This document shows, piece by piece, positions 24,948 to 32,166 of a stretch of DNA of 64,000 nt. The notes under the pieces are model-generated. The model did no database searches. It had not been told where the DNA came from and was given only the letters and a program-made list of their open reading frames with translations. The position numbers and the translations under genes are program-made. Positions within the stretch are counted from its first letter, which is position 1. Every line of letters begins with the position of its first letter. Source of the DNA: Amycolatopsis alkalitolerans. Its GTDB lineage: Bacteria > Actinomycetota > Actinomycetes > Mycobacteriales > Pseudonocardiaceae. The stretch lies in the NCBI RefSeq assembly GCF_006152065.1, contig NZ_VDFW01000016.1, positions 86,357 through 150,356 on the forward strand, in the 5' to 3' direction.

Positions 24948-26015
24948 TCACGTCCTGGTGTGCTTCCTCGCCGTGACGCCGAAAACCACCCACCCGATCG
25001 CGGCGAGCCCCACCCAGTTGATGGCCCGGTAGAGCACCACCACGACCGCCGCCGAAGCCGCGGCCATCCCGCCGGCGGTCAGCGACGCGAGCAGGCCCGC
25101 CTCCGCGGGCCCGGCGCCGGCCGGGGTCAGCTGCAGCCCGATACTCCCCTGCACCGCGAGGTACCCGAGCGCGACCGACGACCAGGGCACGGGCTCACCG
25201 ATCGCAGCGACGCAGCTGGCGAGCGCCACATAGTCCGCCGCCCAGCTGAGCAGGGCGACCAGGACGCACCAGGTCCAGTCCCGCGCCGGCATCCGGAACG
25301 CGGCGATGCGCTCGGTCACGATGTCGACCGGGTTCGGCTTCTCTCGCACCCACCGCTCATCCCGCACGACGGGCAGGTGGCGAGCCGTGGCCACGATCTT
25401 GTGCGCCACCCACCGCACTGACCGCGGGCGCCGGACGACCCACCACGCGACGGCGACCGCCACCAGCAGCGCGCAGCACAGCGCCAAGGCCGCGAGCCAG
25501 GTCACGAGCCCGTTGGCCGAGAAGACGAGCGGGGCCGGGATCAGCAGTACCACCGCGGAAAGCAACGCGGCCACCACCGCGGACCACAGCGACAGAGCGG
25601 TGTCGGCGCCCCTGGAGCGCAGTGCCGCGACGGTGTAGGCCGTACCGGCGGCGGCGCCCGCGGAGGGCAGGGTCTCGGCGAACGCGTCGGCGATGAAGTT
25701 GACCGTCTGCACGGTCCGGACGCGCATCCGCGCCCCGCCGGACCGCAGCAGGCGCCGGTGCAGTTCGCCGTATGCGAACAAGGACCCGACGGAGAGCGCG
25801 ACGATAGCGATCAGCCAATTCCAGTGCAGCGCGGCAAGTCGGGCACCGAGGTCGTCGACCGCCGCGAGCGTCGGCGCCAGCTGCCAGGCGGCGACTCCGA
25901 TACCGGCGGCGGCCAGCACCCAGTCGAACACCAGCCGCCACGTCGGGCGGCGCCCGGCGCGCATCACCTCGCGCAGGGCGACGCGCGAGATCGATTCATG
26001 CCGGGGCGAGATCAC
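24948..26015 (-). CDS. Lysylphosphatidylglycerol-synthase-TM / flippase-like membrane protein
   Basis: A 355-residue polytopic protein with about eight hydrophobic segments. The family signatures are FIADAFAETLPSAGAAAGTA in the first half and LQLTPAGAGPAEAGLLASL in the second, as in UPF0104/LPG_synthase_TM proteins. The start GTG 26015 makes a GTGA overlap with the preceding 83-residue gene. The soluble aminoacyl-transfer domain of MprF is absent, so only lipid flipping or transport of a polyprenyl or phospholipid species can be suggested. Confidence 0.8.
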   Translation of the reverse strand: MISPRHESISRVALREVMRAGRRPTWRLVFDWVLAAAGIGVAAWQLAPTLAAVDDLGARLAALHWNWLIAIVALSVGSLFAYGELHRRLLRSGGARMRVRTVQTVNFIADAFAETLPSAGAAAGTAYTVAALRSRGADTALSLWSAVVAALLSAVVLLIPAPLVFSANGLVTWLAALALCCALLVAVAVAWWVVRRPRSVRWVAHKIVATARHLPVVRDERWVREKPNPVDIVTERIAAFRMPARDWTWCVLVALLSWAADYVALASCVAAIGEPVPWSSVALGYLAVQGSIGLQLTPAGAGPAEAGLLASLTAGGMAAASAAVVVVLYRAINWVGLAAIGWVVFGVTARKHTRT

Positions 26016-26263
26016 CAGACCTTGCCCGACAACGTGACTCCGGCGGCGAGGCGCTCGGCACGGGCACTCGCGCTGTCCCCCGGCGCGAGATCGAACTCGC
26101 GAATGAGCCCGAGCAGCGCTTCGCCGAGCCGGACGACCGCCACCTCCACCCGGCGGCGGTCCATCGGCGCCGCGTCCGGCCGCAGTGCCGCCACGACCGC
26201 CGCGGCCAGCTCGTCGGCCGCGCTGACCGCGCTGTCCCTGGTTGGTGGTGATCCGCCCGCCAT
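26012..26263 (-). CDS. Small uncharacterised protein (83 aa)
   Basis: An 83-residue soluble protein that I do not recognise. It is rich in Ala, Arg and Glu and predicted largely helical (SAADELAAAVVAALRPDAAP, VEVAVVRLGEALLGLIREFD). AGGAGGG precedes its ATG, and its stop overlaps the flippase-like GTG by 4 nt, so it is a real gene translated with that membrane protein. It could be a small regulatory partner. The divergent carbamate-kinase promoter with its DosR-like box lies about 80-95 nt upstream. Confidence 0.6.
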   Translation of the reverse strand: MAGGSPPTRDSAVSAADELAAAVVAALRPDAAPMDRRRVEVAVVRLGEALLGLIREFDLAPGDSASARAERLAAGVTLSGKVW

Positions 26264-26342
26264 GGCACCCTCCTGCGCTCGTTCCTGCCACGATCGCGCG
26301 CCGGTGGTCCCCGGGTGCAGGGCAGCGGGTCCCTTCTGAGGT

Positions 26343-26356
26343 GGGTCTTTGGACCC
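26343..26356. promoter_or_regulatory. DosR/DevR-like box upstream of carbamate kinase
   Basis: GGGTCTTTGGACCC has exact 5-bp half-sites (GGGTC and GACCC) around a TTTG core. It is followed after 13 bp by a TACCCT -10 and the ATG, placing the box over the -35 region as expected for an activator site. Confidence 0.55.
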
Positions 26357-26369
26357 CTCCGGCGGTGGC

Positions 26370-26375
26370 TACCCT
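26370..26375 (+). promoter_or_regulatory. Leaderless -10 element (TACCCT)
   Basis: TACCCT ends 6 nt before the carbamate-kinase ATG at 26382, so transcription should start at or near the start codon. Confidence 0.5.
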
Positions 26376-26381
26376 CGCGGC

Positions 26382-27272
26382 ATGAGGATCGTCGCCGCGC
26401 TGGGCGGGAACGCGCTGCTCGAGCGCGGTGAGGCGCCCGGGCCGCGGATCCAGGAGAAGCACGTGCTCGCCGCGGCCGGAGCGCTCGCGCCGCTCGCCCG
26501 CGAGCACGAGCTCGTCGTCACGCACGGAAACGGCCCGCAGATCGGCCTGCTCGCGATGGAGCTGGGCGACCCGTTCGACGTGCTCGGCGCGCAGACCCAG
26601 GGCATGATCGGCTACTGGCTCGTCCAGGCGTTGCACAACCTGGCCGGGCTGGACGCGGTGTGCGTGCTGACCCGGACCCTCGTGCACGCGGACGATCCCG
26701 CGTTCGCGGCCCCGTCGAAGTTCGTCGGCCCGGTCTACGACGAGGAGACGGCCCGGCGGCTCGCCGCGCGGCGGAGCTGGGCGATCCGCCCGGACGGCGG
26801 GGCCTGGCGCCGGGTGGTGCCCTCCCCCGAACCGGCCGGGATCGTCGAGCTGCCGCATCTGCGGCGGGCCGTCGAAAGCGGTGCGACGGTCGTGTGCGCC
26901 GGGGGCGGCGGCATCCCCGTCCGGGCCGCCGAGGACGGCCTCACCGGGGTGGAGGCCGTGGTGGACAAGGACCTCACCGCCGCCCTCCTCGCCCGCGAAC
27001 TCGCCGCGGACGTCTTGCTGCTGCTCACCGACGTCGACGCGGTGCAGGACGGTTTCGGCACTCCCGGCGCCCGCCCCATCCGGCACGCGACGCCCGGCGA
27101 GCTTCGCACCCGCTCGTTCCCCGACGGCTCGATGGGCCCGAAGGTCACCGCCGCGTGCCGGTTCGCCGAGGGTGGGGAGCGGTTCGCCGCGATCGGCCGC
27201 CTCACCGACGCCGCGGCGCTGGCGGCGGGCAGCCGCGGCACGATCGTCAGCGCTCGGCCGCGACCTCGATGA
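26382..27272 (+). CDS. arcC: Carbamate kinase (ArcC-like)
   Basis: A 296-residue amino-acid-kinase-fold enzyme. Nucleotide- and substrate-binding segments are present: ALGGNALLERGE at the start, VVTHGNGPQIGLLAMELGD, VCAGGGGIPV, VVDKDLTAALLA, LLLLTDVDAVQ and the C-terminal SMGPKVTAACRFAEGG. It makes ATP from carbamoyl phosphate and ADP, normally in the arginine deiminase or allantoin/purine breakdown pathways. No arcA or arcB is adjacent, so the carbamoyl-phosphate source is unknown. Orphan carbamate kinases are common in hypoxia or dormancy gene sets, consistent with the DosR-like box in its promoter. Confidence 0.92.
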   Translation: MRIVAALGGNALLERGEAPGPRIQEKHVLAAAGALAPLAREHELVVTHGNGPQIGLLAMELGDPFDVLGAQTQGMIGYWLVQALHNLAGLDAVCVLTRTLVHADDPAFAAPSKFVGPVYDEETARRLAARRSWAIRPDGGAWRRVVPSPEPAGIVELPHLRRAVESGATVVCAGGGGIPVRAAEDGLTGVEAVVDKDLTAALLARELAADVLLLLTDVDAVQDGFGTPGARPIRHATPGELRTRSFPDGSMGPKVTAACRFAEGGERFAAIGRLTDAAALAAGSRGTIVSARPRPR

Positions 27273-27459
27273 TGCTCTCCTTGCGGACCAGCCGGGGCTC
27301 GACGTCCGCCGAGGCGCCGTCGGGCTGGACGGGGACCCACACGGCCATCGTGTACTGGTCGAAGATGGGCCGGCCGGCCACGGTGCCCCGCAGGCACTCG
27401 CTACGGACCGTGTACGTGACGCGCGTGCCCGTGCTCAGCGGTGAGCTCTGCTCGTCCAC
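27247..27459 (-). CDS. Small beta-rich protein, paralogue of the protein at 52831
   Basis: A 70-residue protein (STGTRVTYTVRSECLRGTVA, then GRPIFDQYTMAVWVPVQPDG). It is similar over its length to the 73-residue product at 52831-53052. Shared positions are GxRVTY, G(V/T)VxGxPxFDxYT, WVPV, EPxxVRxxxIxxVA. The pattern suggests an SH3-like or KOW-like barrel of unknown function. The 3' end overlaps the convergent carbamate-kinase gene by 26 nt. I do not recognise a named family with confidence. Confidence 0.65.
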   Translation of the reverse strand: MDEQSSPLSTGTRVTYTVRSECLRGTVAGRPIFDQYTMAVWVPVQPDGASADVEPRLVRKESIIEVAAER

Positions 27460-27967
27460 CTGGCCCCCTCGACTGGTACGACTGCCCCGTGCTCAGCACT
27501 TGAACGTAGCCCAGCGGGGCGCCCGAACCCATCCCGTAGCTGGGTGAATTCATCCGGTTTCGCCACCCGGCCGGGCACGGCGGCGCTCCGTGGCCGCGAA
27601 CGTCCCGGCCCGGCGCGCCGGCATTCGGACAGCTGGACCAGACCACGAGGAACAGCGCGTCACGCAATCGACTCGCTTACCGCCGAACTATCCATAATAG
27701 ACACCTCGCCCGCCGCGCCCGTCTACATTACACAGAGCTTGCTCTGGTCCTAAATAGACAAACGGCGCTGGTGGCACAGGAAAGGCTGCGGCATAAGGAA
27801 AATGTGACCGAGATCTCCGGCGATCTCGCAGCGTCACCGCATGCGGTGCGTGACCACTCTCTCAGCGTAATGCCGTCTCCTCGATCTTGCGTTACGTTGA
27901 TTGACGGTCTGCCAACGACTTCCCGAAGGTGAACCGTTCCCGCCTTCGCACGACCGCCGGAGCAACT
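27460..27967. other. 508-bp spacer upstream of the prenyltransferase gene
   Basis: No convincing gene is seen. The stretch 27670-27900 is less GC-rich than its surroundings and holds a perfect 14-bp palindrome CACCGCATGCGGTG at 27835-27848 flanked by GTCAC/GTGAC, and an imperfect hairpin GAGATC...GATCTC at about 27810-27827. These may be operators for the prenyltransferase-tryptophanase operon. No regulator gene is adjacent. Confidence 0.5.
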
Positions 27968-29095
27968 GTGAGACCCGCCGAATCGACGCTGTTCAACCAT
28001 GCCCGCAACCAGCTGCACGGCCTCTGTGAGCTGGCCGGATTCGAGCCAGGAGACGAAAACCCGGCCATCCTGTTGCGGGAACTACTCGGACCCGCCGGGG
28101 CGCGGCCGTTACGCGAGCGGCCGTCGCACGCGTCCGATGTGGCCGACGACGGGACCCCGGTGGAGTTCTCCGTGGCCTTCGACGACGACGGCGCGCGCGC
28201 CATCCGCGTCCTTGGCGAGGCCGGAGGCGAAAAACCTGGTCACAGCACCGATGTCGCGGCTGGAAAGCGCTTTCTCGCCGCGATGAGTAAACGCTTTCAC
28301 ATTCCGACCGAGCGGTTCGCCGCGGTGGCCGAACTCTTCCTTCCCGAGCGGCCGCAGGGAAAGTTCGCGGTGTGGTTCTCGCTCATCCTGCGCCCCCGCG
28401 CCCGGCCCCGGCTCAAGGCGTACTTCAACCCTGAGGTGCGGGGCCGCGGCCGGGCAAAGGAACTGGTCGTCGAAGGCTTCCGGCGGCTCGGCCTGGATGA
28501 CGCCTACGAGACCGCGGCCAGGCACGCGCTGGTCCGCGGAAGCCGTGACAGGTTGTCCTTCTTCGCCGTCGACCTCGATGACAGCCCGCTGTCCCGGGTG
28601 AAGCTGTACGTCTCCCATTCCGGCGCCACGGCGGCCGACGCCGAACGCGCCGCGGCCGCGGTCTCCGGCGCCGATCCCACGCAGGTGCGCGGATTCTGCG
28701 ACCTGCTCGGCGGCCACGCCGGCCCGTTCTCCGGCCGCCCGCTCGTGTCCAGCTACTCGTTCGTCGAGGCCGAGCCCACCGGTCCCGGCACCTACAGCCT
28801 GTACCTGCCCATCCGTGACTACGTACCGGACGACGAGGTGGCCCGCGGCCGGGTGGCCGCCTTCCTCTCCGCACGCGGCCTCGCTCCGCAACTGCTGGAC
28901 AGGGCGATCGACGCGGTGACGAGGCGCCCGCTGCGCGCGGGTGTCGGCCTGCTGGCCCACGTTTCGCTGCGGCTCGGCCCGTTCGGGTCCGGTACCACGG
29001 TCTACCTGTCGTCCGAGGCCTATCGGGTCGCACCGCCGCGACGGCGGGCCGATACGGTCGGCACCGAGGTGATCAACTCCGCGATGACCTCGTGA
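27968..29095 (+). CDS. Aromatic prenyltransferase (DMATS type)
   Basis: A 375-residue ABBA-fold indole prenyltransferase of the DMATS type that transfers a dimethylallyl group to tryptophan or another indole without Asp-rich motifs. Recognisable elements are FHIPTERFAAVAELFLP, KFAVWFSLILRPRARPRLKA and YFNPEVRGRGRA, then LSFFAVDLDDSPLSRVKLYV and SYSLYLPIRDYV-type Tyr/Lys/Arg residues that hold the diphosphate. I chose GTG 27968 because GGAGC lies 6 nt upstream; a GTG at 27929 gives 13 more residues. The tryptophanase gene starts 18 nt downstream, so the two form an operon. Confidence 0.85.
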   Translation: MRPAESTLFNHARNQLHGLCELAGFEPGDENPAILLRELLGPAGARPLRERPSHASDVADDGTPVEFSVAFDDDGARAIRVLGEAGGEKPGHSTDVAAGKRFLAAMSKRFHIPTERFAAVAELFLPERPQGKFAVWFSLILRPRARPRLKAYFNPEVRGRGRAKELVVEGFRRLGLDDAYETAARHALVRGSRDRLSFFAVDLDDSPLSRVKLYVSHSGATAADAERAAAAVSGADPTQVRGFCDLLGGHAGPFSGRPLVSSYSFVEAEPTGPGTYSLYLPIRDYVPDDEVARGRVAAFLSARGLAPQLLDRAIDAVTRRPLRAGVGLLAHVSLRLGPFGSGTTVYLSSEAYRVAPPRRRADTVGTEVINSAMTS

Positions 29096-29113
29096 GCACG
29101 AAAAGAGGGCAGT

Positions 29114-30490
29114 ATGAGATCCTTTCCGCCGTACCGGATCCAGGTGGTCAAGCAGATCCCGATCACGACGCGCGCCGAGCGTGAGGAAGCGCTTTCTGCC
29201 GCTTGCTACAACATGTTCGACGTGCCGGCCGGGAAGGTGACCATCGACCTGCTGACCGACTCGGGCACCGGAGCGGTGTCGGCGGCGCAGGAAGCCGCGG
29301 CGGCGGCAGCCGACCGCTCGTACGCCGGATCGGACTCCTACTACCGCTTCCGCAGCGCCCTGGACGAGCTCACCCCGTACCCGCACGTCTTCCCCGTGCA
29401 CCAGGGCCGGGCCGCGGAACGGGTGCTGTTCTCGTCGGTACTGCGACCGGGCCGGATCTCGCTCAGCAACACCCATTTCGACACCACGCGCGCGAACATC
29501 GAACTGCTCGGCTGCGAGGCGCGGGACCTGCCGTGCGTGCAGGCCCGCGACCTCGACAGTGCCGAGCCGTTCAAGGGCGACATCGATCTCGCCGGGCTCG
29601 AACGCACCCTGAGCGGGCCGGACGGCCCGCGGGTGGGCCAGGTCCTCATGACGATCACGAACAACGGCGGCGGCGGGCAGCCGGTGTCGATGGCCAACCT
29701 GCACGCCGTGCGCGAGTTGTGCCAGCGCTACCGCGTCCCGTTCTTCCTCGACGCGGCCCGCTTCGCCGAAAACGCCTGGCTCGTCACGCAACGCGAGCCC
29801 GGGTACCGTCACCTCAGCCCGCGTGAGGTCGCCCGGCAGGCGTTCGCGCTCGCCGACGGCTGCGTGGCCAGCCTGAAGAAGGACGCCATCGCGCCGATGG
29901 GCGCGTTCATCGGCCTGCGGGACGCCGAGACGGCGAAGCGGTGCGAGGTCAACCTGATCGCCACCGAGGGTTTCCGCACCTACGGCGGGCTGGCGAGTCA
30001 CGATCTGGAGCGGGTCGCCCAGGGCCTGCGGGAAGTGCTCGAACCGGACTACCTGCGGTCCCGCGCCGCGGAAACCGCCCATCTGGCAAGGCTGGTCAAC
30101 GAAGCCGGGGTCGACATCGTGCAGCCGGCCGGCATCCACGCGCTCTACCTCAACGCGGGGCGGCTCCTGCCGCATATCCCGCCGGGCGGTTTCCCCGGGC
30201 ACGCGCTGGCCTGCCAGCTGTATCTCGACGGCGGGATCCGGTGCGTGGAACTGGGATCGCTGTATCTCGGGAAGTTCGACGCGGAGCACAACCTGCTCGA
30301 ACCGGCGCCGTTCGAACTGGTCCGGGTCGCGATCCCGCGCCGCACGTACACCCTGGCGCACCTGGAGTACGTGGCGGATGTGCTCGCCGGCATCGCGAAG
30401 AACCCGGAGCGCGTCCCGCGCTACCGGGTCGTCGACGCCCCGCCCCTCCTGCGCCACTTCAACCTCAAAATGGCACAACTCCCCACCTAA
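29114..30490 (+). CDS. tnaA: Tryptophanase (PLP-dependent tryptophan indole-lyase)
   Basis: A 458-residue fold-type I PLP lyase that splits tryptophan (or a prenylated tryptophan) to indole, pyruvate and ammonia. The N-terminal YNMFDVPAGKVTIDLLTDSG matches tryptophanases, as do LMTITNNGGGGQPVSMANL, the PLP-Asp region FFLDAARFAENAWL and the Schiff-base lysine in GCVASLKKDAIAPMG. The C-terminal GGIRCVELGSLYLG is typical. No tnaB or TnaC leader is present. Next to a DMATS gene this suggests prenylation of Trp followed by C-C cleavage to a dimethylallyl-indole. Confidence 0.93.
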   Translation: MRSFPPYRIQVVKQIPITTRAEREEALSAACYNMFDVPAGKVTIDLLTDSGTGAVSAAQEAAAAAADRSYAGSDSYYRFRSALDELTPYPHVFPVHQGRAAERVLFSSVLRPGRISLSNTHFDTTRANIELLGCEARDLPCVQARDLDSAEPFKGDIDLAGLERTLSGPDGPRVGQVLMTITNNGGGGQPVSMANLHAVRELCQRYRVPFFLDAARFAENAWLVTQREPGYRHLSPREVARQAFALADGCVASLKKDAIAPMGAFIGLRDAETAKRCEVNLIATEGFRTYGGLASHDLERVAQGLREVLEPDYLRSRAAETAHLARLVNEAGVDIVQPAGIHALYLNAGRLLPHIPPGGFPGHALACQLYLDGGIRCVELGSLYLGKFDAEHNLLEPAPFELVRVAIPRRTYTLAHLEYVADVLAGIAKNPERVPRYRVVDAPPLLRHFNLKMAQLPT

Positions 30491-30506
30491 CCAAGACCTA
30501 CCCCAG

Positions 30507-30761
30507 AACACCGAGTCCGACACCCAAGACGCCGAGATCTACATTCAGGCTCGTGAGTTCGACAACCGGGAAGGCGAAACGCCGCTCCGGGTCTCACACG
30601 CAGCCGACGACAAGGTGAAGCCCTGCGGGATCTCGGCGGATTGAGCCGGACTCGCCGTCCCCGATGTCGAATTCAGCGTCCCGAACGTAGAACTCGCCGT
30701 CCCCAATGTCGAACTCGTCGTCCTGAACGTCGAACTCAGCGTTCTGGATGTAGATCTCGGG
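30507..30761. repeat. Inverted array of 21-bp repeats at convergent gene ends
   Basis: Three 21-bp units in one orientation (30507-30527, 30528-30548, 30549-30569; core CCGAGTTCGACA-like) face five units in the other (30657-30677, 30678-30698, 30699-30719, 30720-30740, 30741-30761; core TGTCGAACTCGCC-like). They are separated by an 87-bp middle part. The outer units pair well (GATCTACATTCAG with CTGGATGTAGATC). The plus-strand right arm reads as the heptad VPNVELx in one frame, but no start or conserved product is seen. The site lies between the ends of tryptophanase and the cvnD GTPase and may end both transcripts. Confidence 0.8.
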
Positions 30762-30771
30762 GTGGGTGGGA

Positions 30772-31377
30772 CTAGGCGGGGGTGGCGGCGAGTTGGGCGG
30801 GTTCGGGTGGGAGCTTGTCCATCGCGTAGCGCACGAGACGGATGAGCGCGAGCTTGCTCGACTCCCGCTGGCGGGCGTCGAAGAACATCACCGGCACGCC
30901 GGGCGAAAGCGCCAGCGCCCGCCGGATCTCGTGCTCCTCGTAGCGGTCCGCGCCGTCGAAGCAGTTGACCGCGACGACGAACGGCATCCGGCGCCGCTCG
31001 AAGAAGTCGATCGCCGCGAAGCTCGAGTTGAGCCGCCGCGTGTCGACGAGGACCACGGTGCCGATCGCGCCGCGGGCGAGTTCGTCCCACATGAACCAGA
31101 ACCGGTCCTGCCCCGGCGTGCCGAACAGGTACAGCACCGTGTGCGGGGAGATGGTGATCCGCCCGAAGTCCAGCGCCACCGTGGTGGTGGTCTTGCGCTC
31201 GACCCCGGTCAGGTCGTCGATCCCGTCGCTCGCCTGCGTCATCACCTCTTCGGTGGACAGCGGCACGATCTCGCTGACCGAGGCGACCATCGTCGTCTTG
31301 CCGGCACCGAAACCGCCGGCGATGACGATCTTGACCGGCGTCGGGATCACGCCTTCGCTAGAGGTTGTTGAGTCCAT
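30772..31377 (-). CDS. cvnD: Conservon GTPase (CvnD-like)
   Basis: A 201-residue small Ras/MglA-type GTPase. The P-loop GGFGAGKTT is near residues 21-29, switch II is LYLFGTPGQDRFWFMWDEL, and VNCFDGAD supplies the NKxD-type base-contact position in altered form. It is the last gene of a conservon, a four-gene unit common in Streptomyces and relatives that works like a G-protein-coupled sensor at the membrane. The 5' end overlaps cvnC by 20 nt. Confidence 0.92.
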   Translation of the reverse strand: MDSTTSSEGVIPTPVKIVIAGGFGAGKTTMVASVSEIVPLSTEEVMTQASDGIDDLTGVERKTTTTVALDFGRITISPHTVLYLFGTPGQDRFWFMWDELARGAIGTVVLVDTRRLNSSFAAIDFFERRRMPFVVAVNCFDGADRYEEHEIRRALALSPGVPVMFFDARQRESSKLALIRLVRYAMDKLPPEPAQLAATPA

Positions 31378-31720
31378 GAAGTACCGCCTGAAGTAGTTGA
31401 CGATCCGGGCCCTTGGCCGGCTGAGAGGGAGAGCGCACGATGACGTCGCCCCGCTCGACGAGATCGGTGCACAGCACGCGCACCACCGCGAGCGGCACCT
31501 GGACGTACGCGGCGATCTCCGCGACCGACAACGGTGTCTGGCACAGCTCGAGGATCGCCAGGTGTTCCGGGGCGAGCCCGACCGGATCCTGCCGGCCGCG
31601 GATCGCCATCACCTGGGTGGCGACGTCCATCGCCGCCTCGGTCGGGATGCGGCCGCGGGTGATCGCGTAGGGGCGGACCAGCGGTCCCGCCGCCTCGTCG
31701 TACCACTCCTGGTCCGCCAT
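31358..31720 (-). CDS. cvnC: Conservon DUF742 protein (CvnC-like)
   Basis: A 120-residue DUF742 protein. The family start GPLVRPYAITRGR is followed by a winged-helix-like core LAPEHLAILELCQTPLSVAE and VPLAVVRVLCTDLVERGDV. It lies between CvnB and CvnD, overlapping each, and probably bridges the sensor complex to the GTPase. DNA binding has not been shown for the family as far as I can say from the sequence. Confidence 0.9.
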   Translation of the reverse strand: MADQEWYDEAAGPLVRPYAITRGRIPTEAAMDVATQVMAIRGRQDPVGLAPEHLAILELCQTPLSVAEIAAYVQVPLAVVRVLCTDLVERGDVIVRSPSQPAKGPDRQLLQAVLHGLNNL

Positions 31721-32145
31721 CAGCCGTGCTCCGGCCCGGACCGCACGGGCTCGCGCGGCGCCGAGCTCATGTAGTCCCCGACGCGCTTCACGAGCCGGTT
31801 CATCTCGTAGGCGATCATCTCGACGTCGACGCTGCCCTCGGCGAGGATCGCGAGGCAGGCGCCCTGCCCGGCCGCGGAGACGAACAGGTATCCCTCGGCC
31901 ATCTCGATGAGGGTCTGCAGCACGGGACCACGCGAGAAATGCCGGCTCGCGCCCCTGGCGAGGCTCTGCAGGCTCGACGCGATCGCCGACAGCTGGTCGG
32001 AGTCGTCCTTGGACAGTGTGGCGGACTTGCCCATGAGCAGCCCGTCCGCGGACAGCACAACGGCGTGCTGGGCACCCACGACGCGGTCGACCATGTCCTC
32101 GAGCAGCCAGTTCAGCTCGGCCTTGGAACTATCTTTCTCGTTCAT
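31720..32145 (-). CDS. cvnB: Conservon roadblock/LC7 protein (CvnB-like)
   Basis: A 141-residue roadblock/LC7-domain protein: LNWLLEDMVDRVVGAQHAVV, LSADGLLMGKSATLSKDDSD, GYLFVSAAGQGACLAILAEG. Roadblock proteins act as GTPase-activating or scaffold partners of MglA-like GTPases, here CvnD. The stop touches the cvnC start by one base, and the start is 21 nt after the cvnA stop. Confidence 0.92.
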   Translation of the reverse strand: MNEKDSSKAELNWLLEDMVDRVVGAQHAVVLSADGLLMGKSATLSKDDSDQLSAIASSLQSLARGASRHFSRGPVLQTLIEMAEGYLFVSAAGQGACLAILAEGSVDVEMIAYEMNRLVKRVGDYMSSAPREPVRSGPEHG

Positions 32146-32166
32146 CGCTGGGCTCCGACTTCCCTC

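Noticed and set aside
27544..27753. Small plus-strand frame in the spacer before the prenyltransferase
   Set aside because: There is no ribosome-binding site, its composition is random, and no homology is recognised.
30507..30761. CRISPR array
   Set aside because: The 21-bp units are contiguous without unique spacers, are diverged, and occur in two opposed blocks. No cas gene is near.
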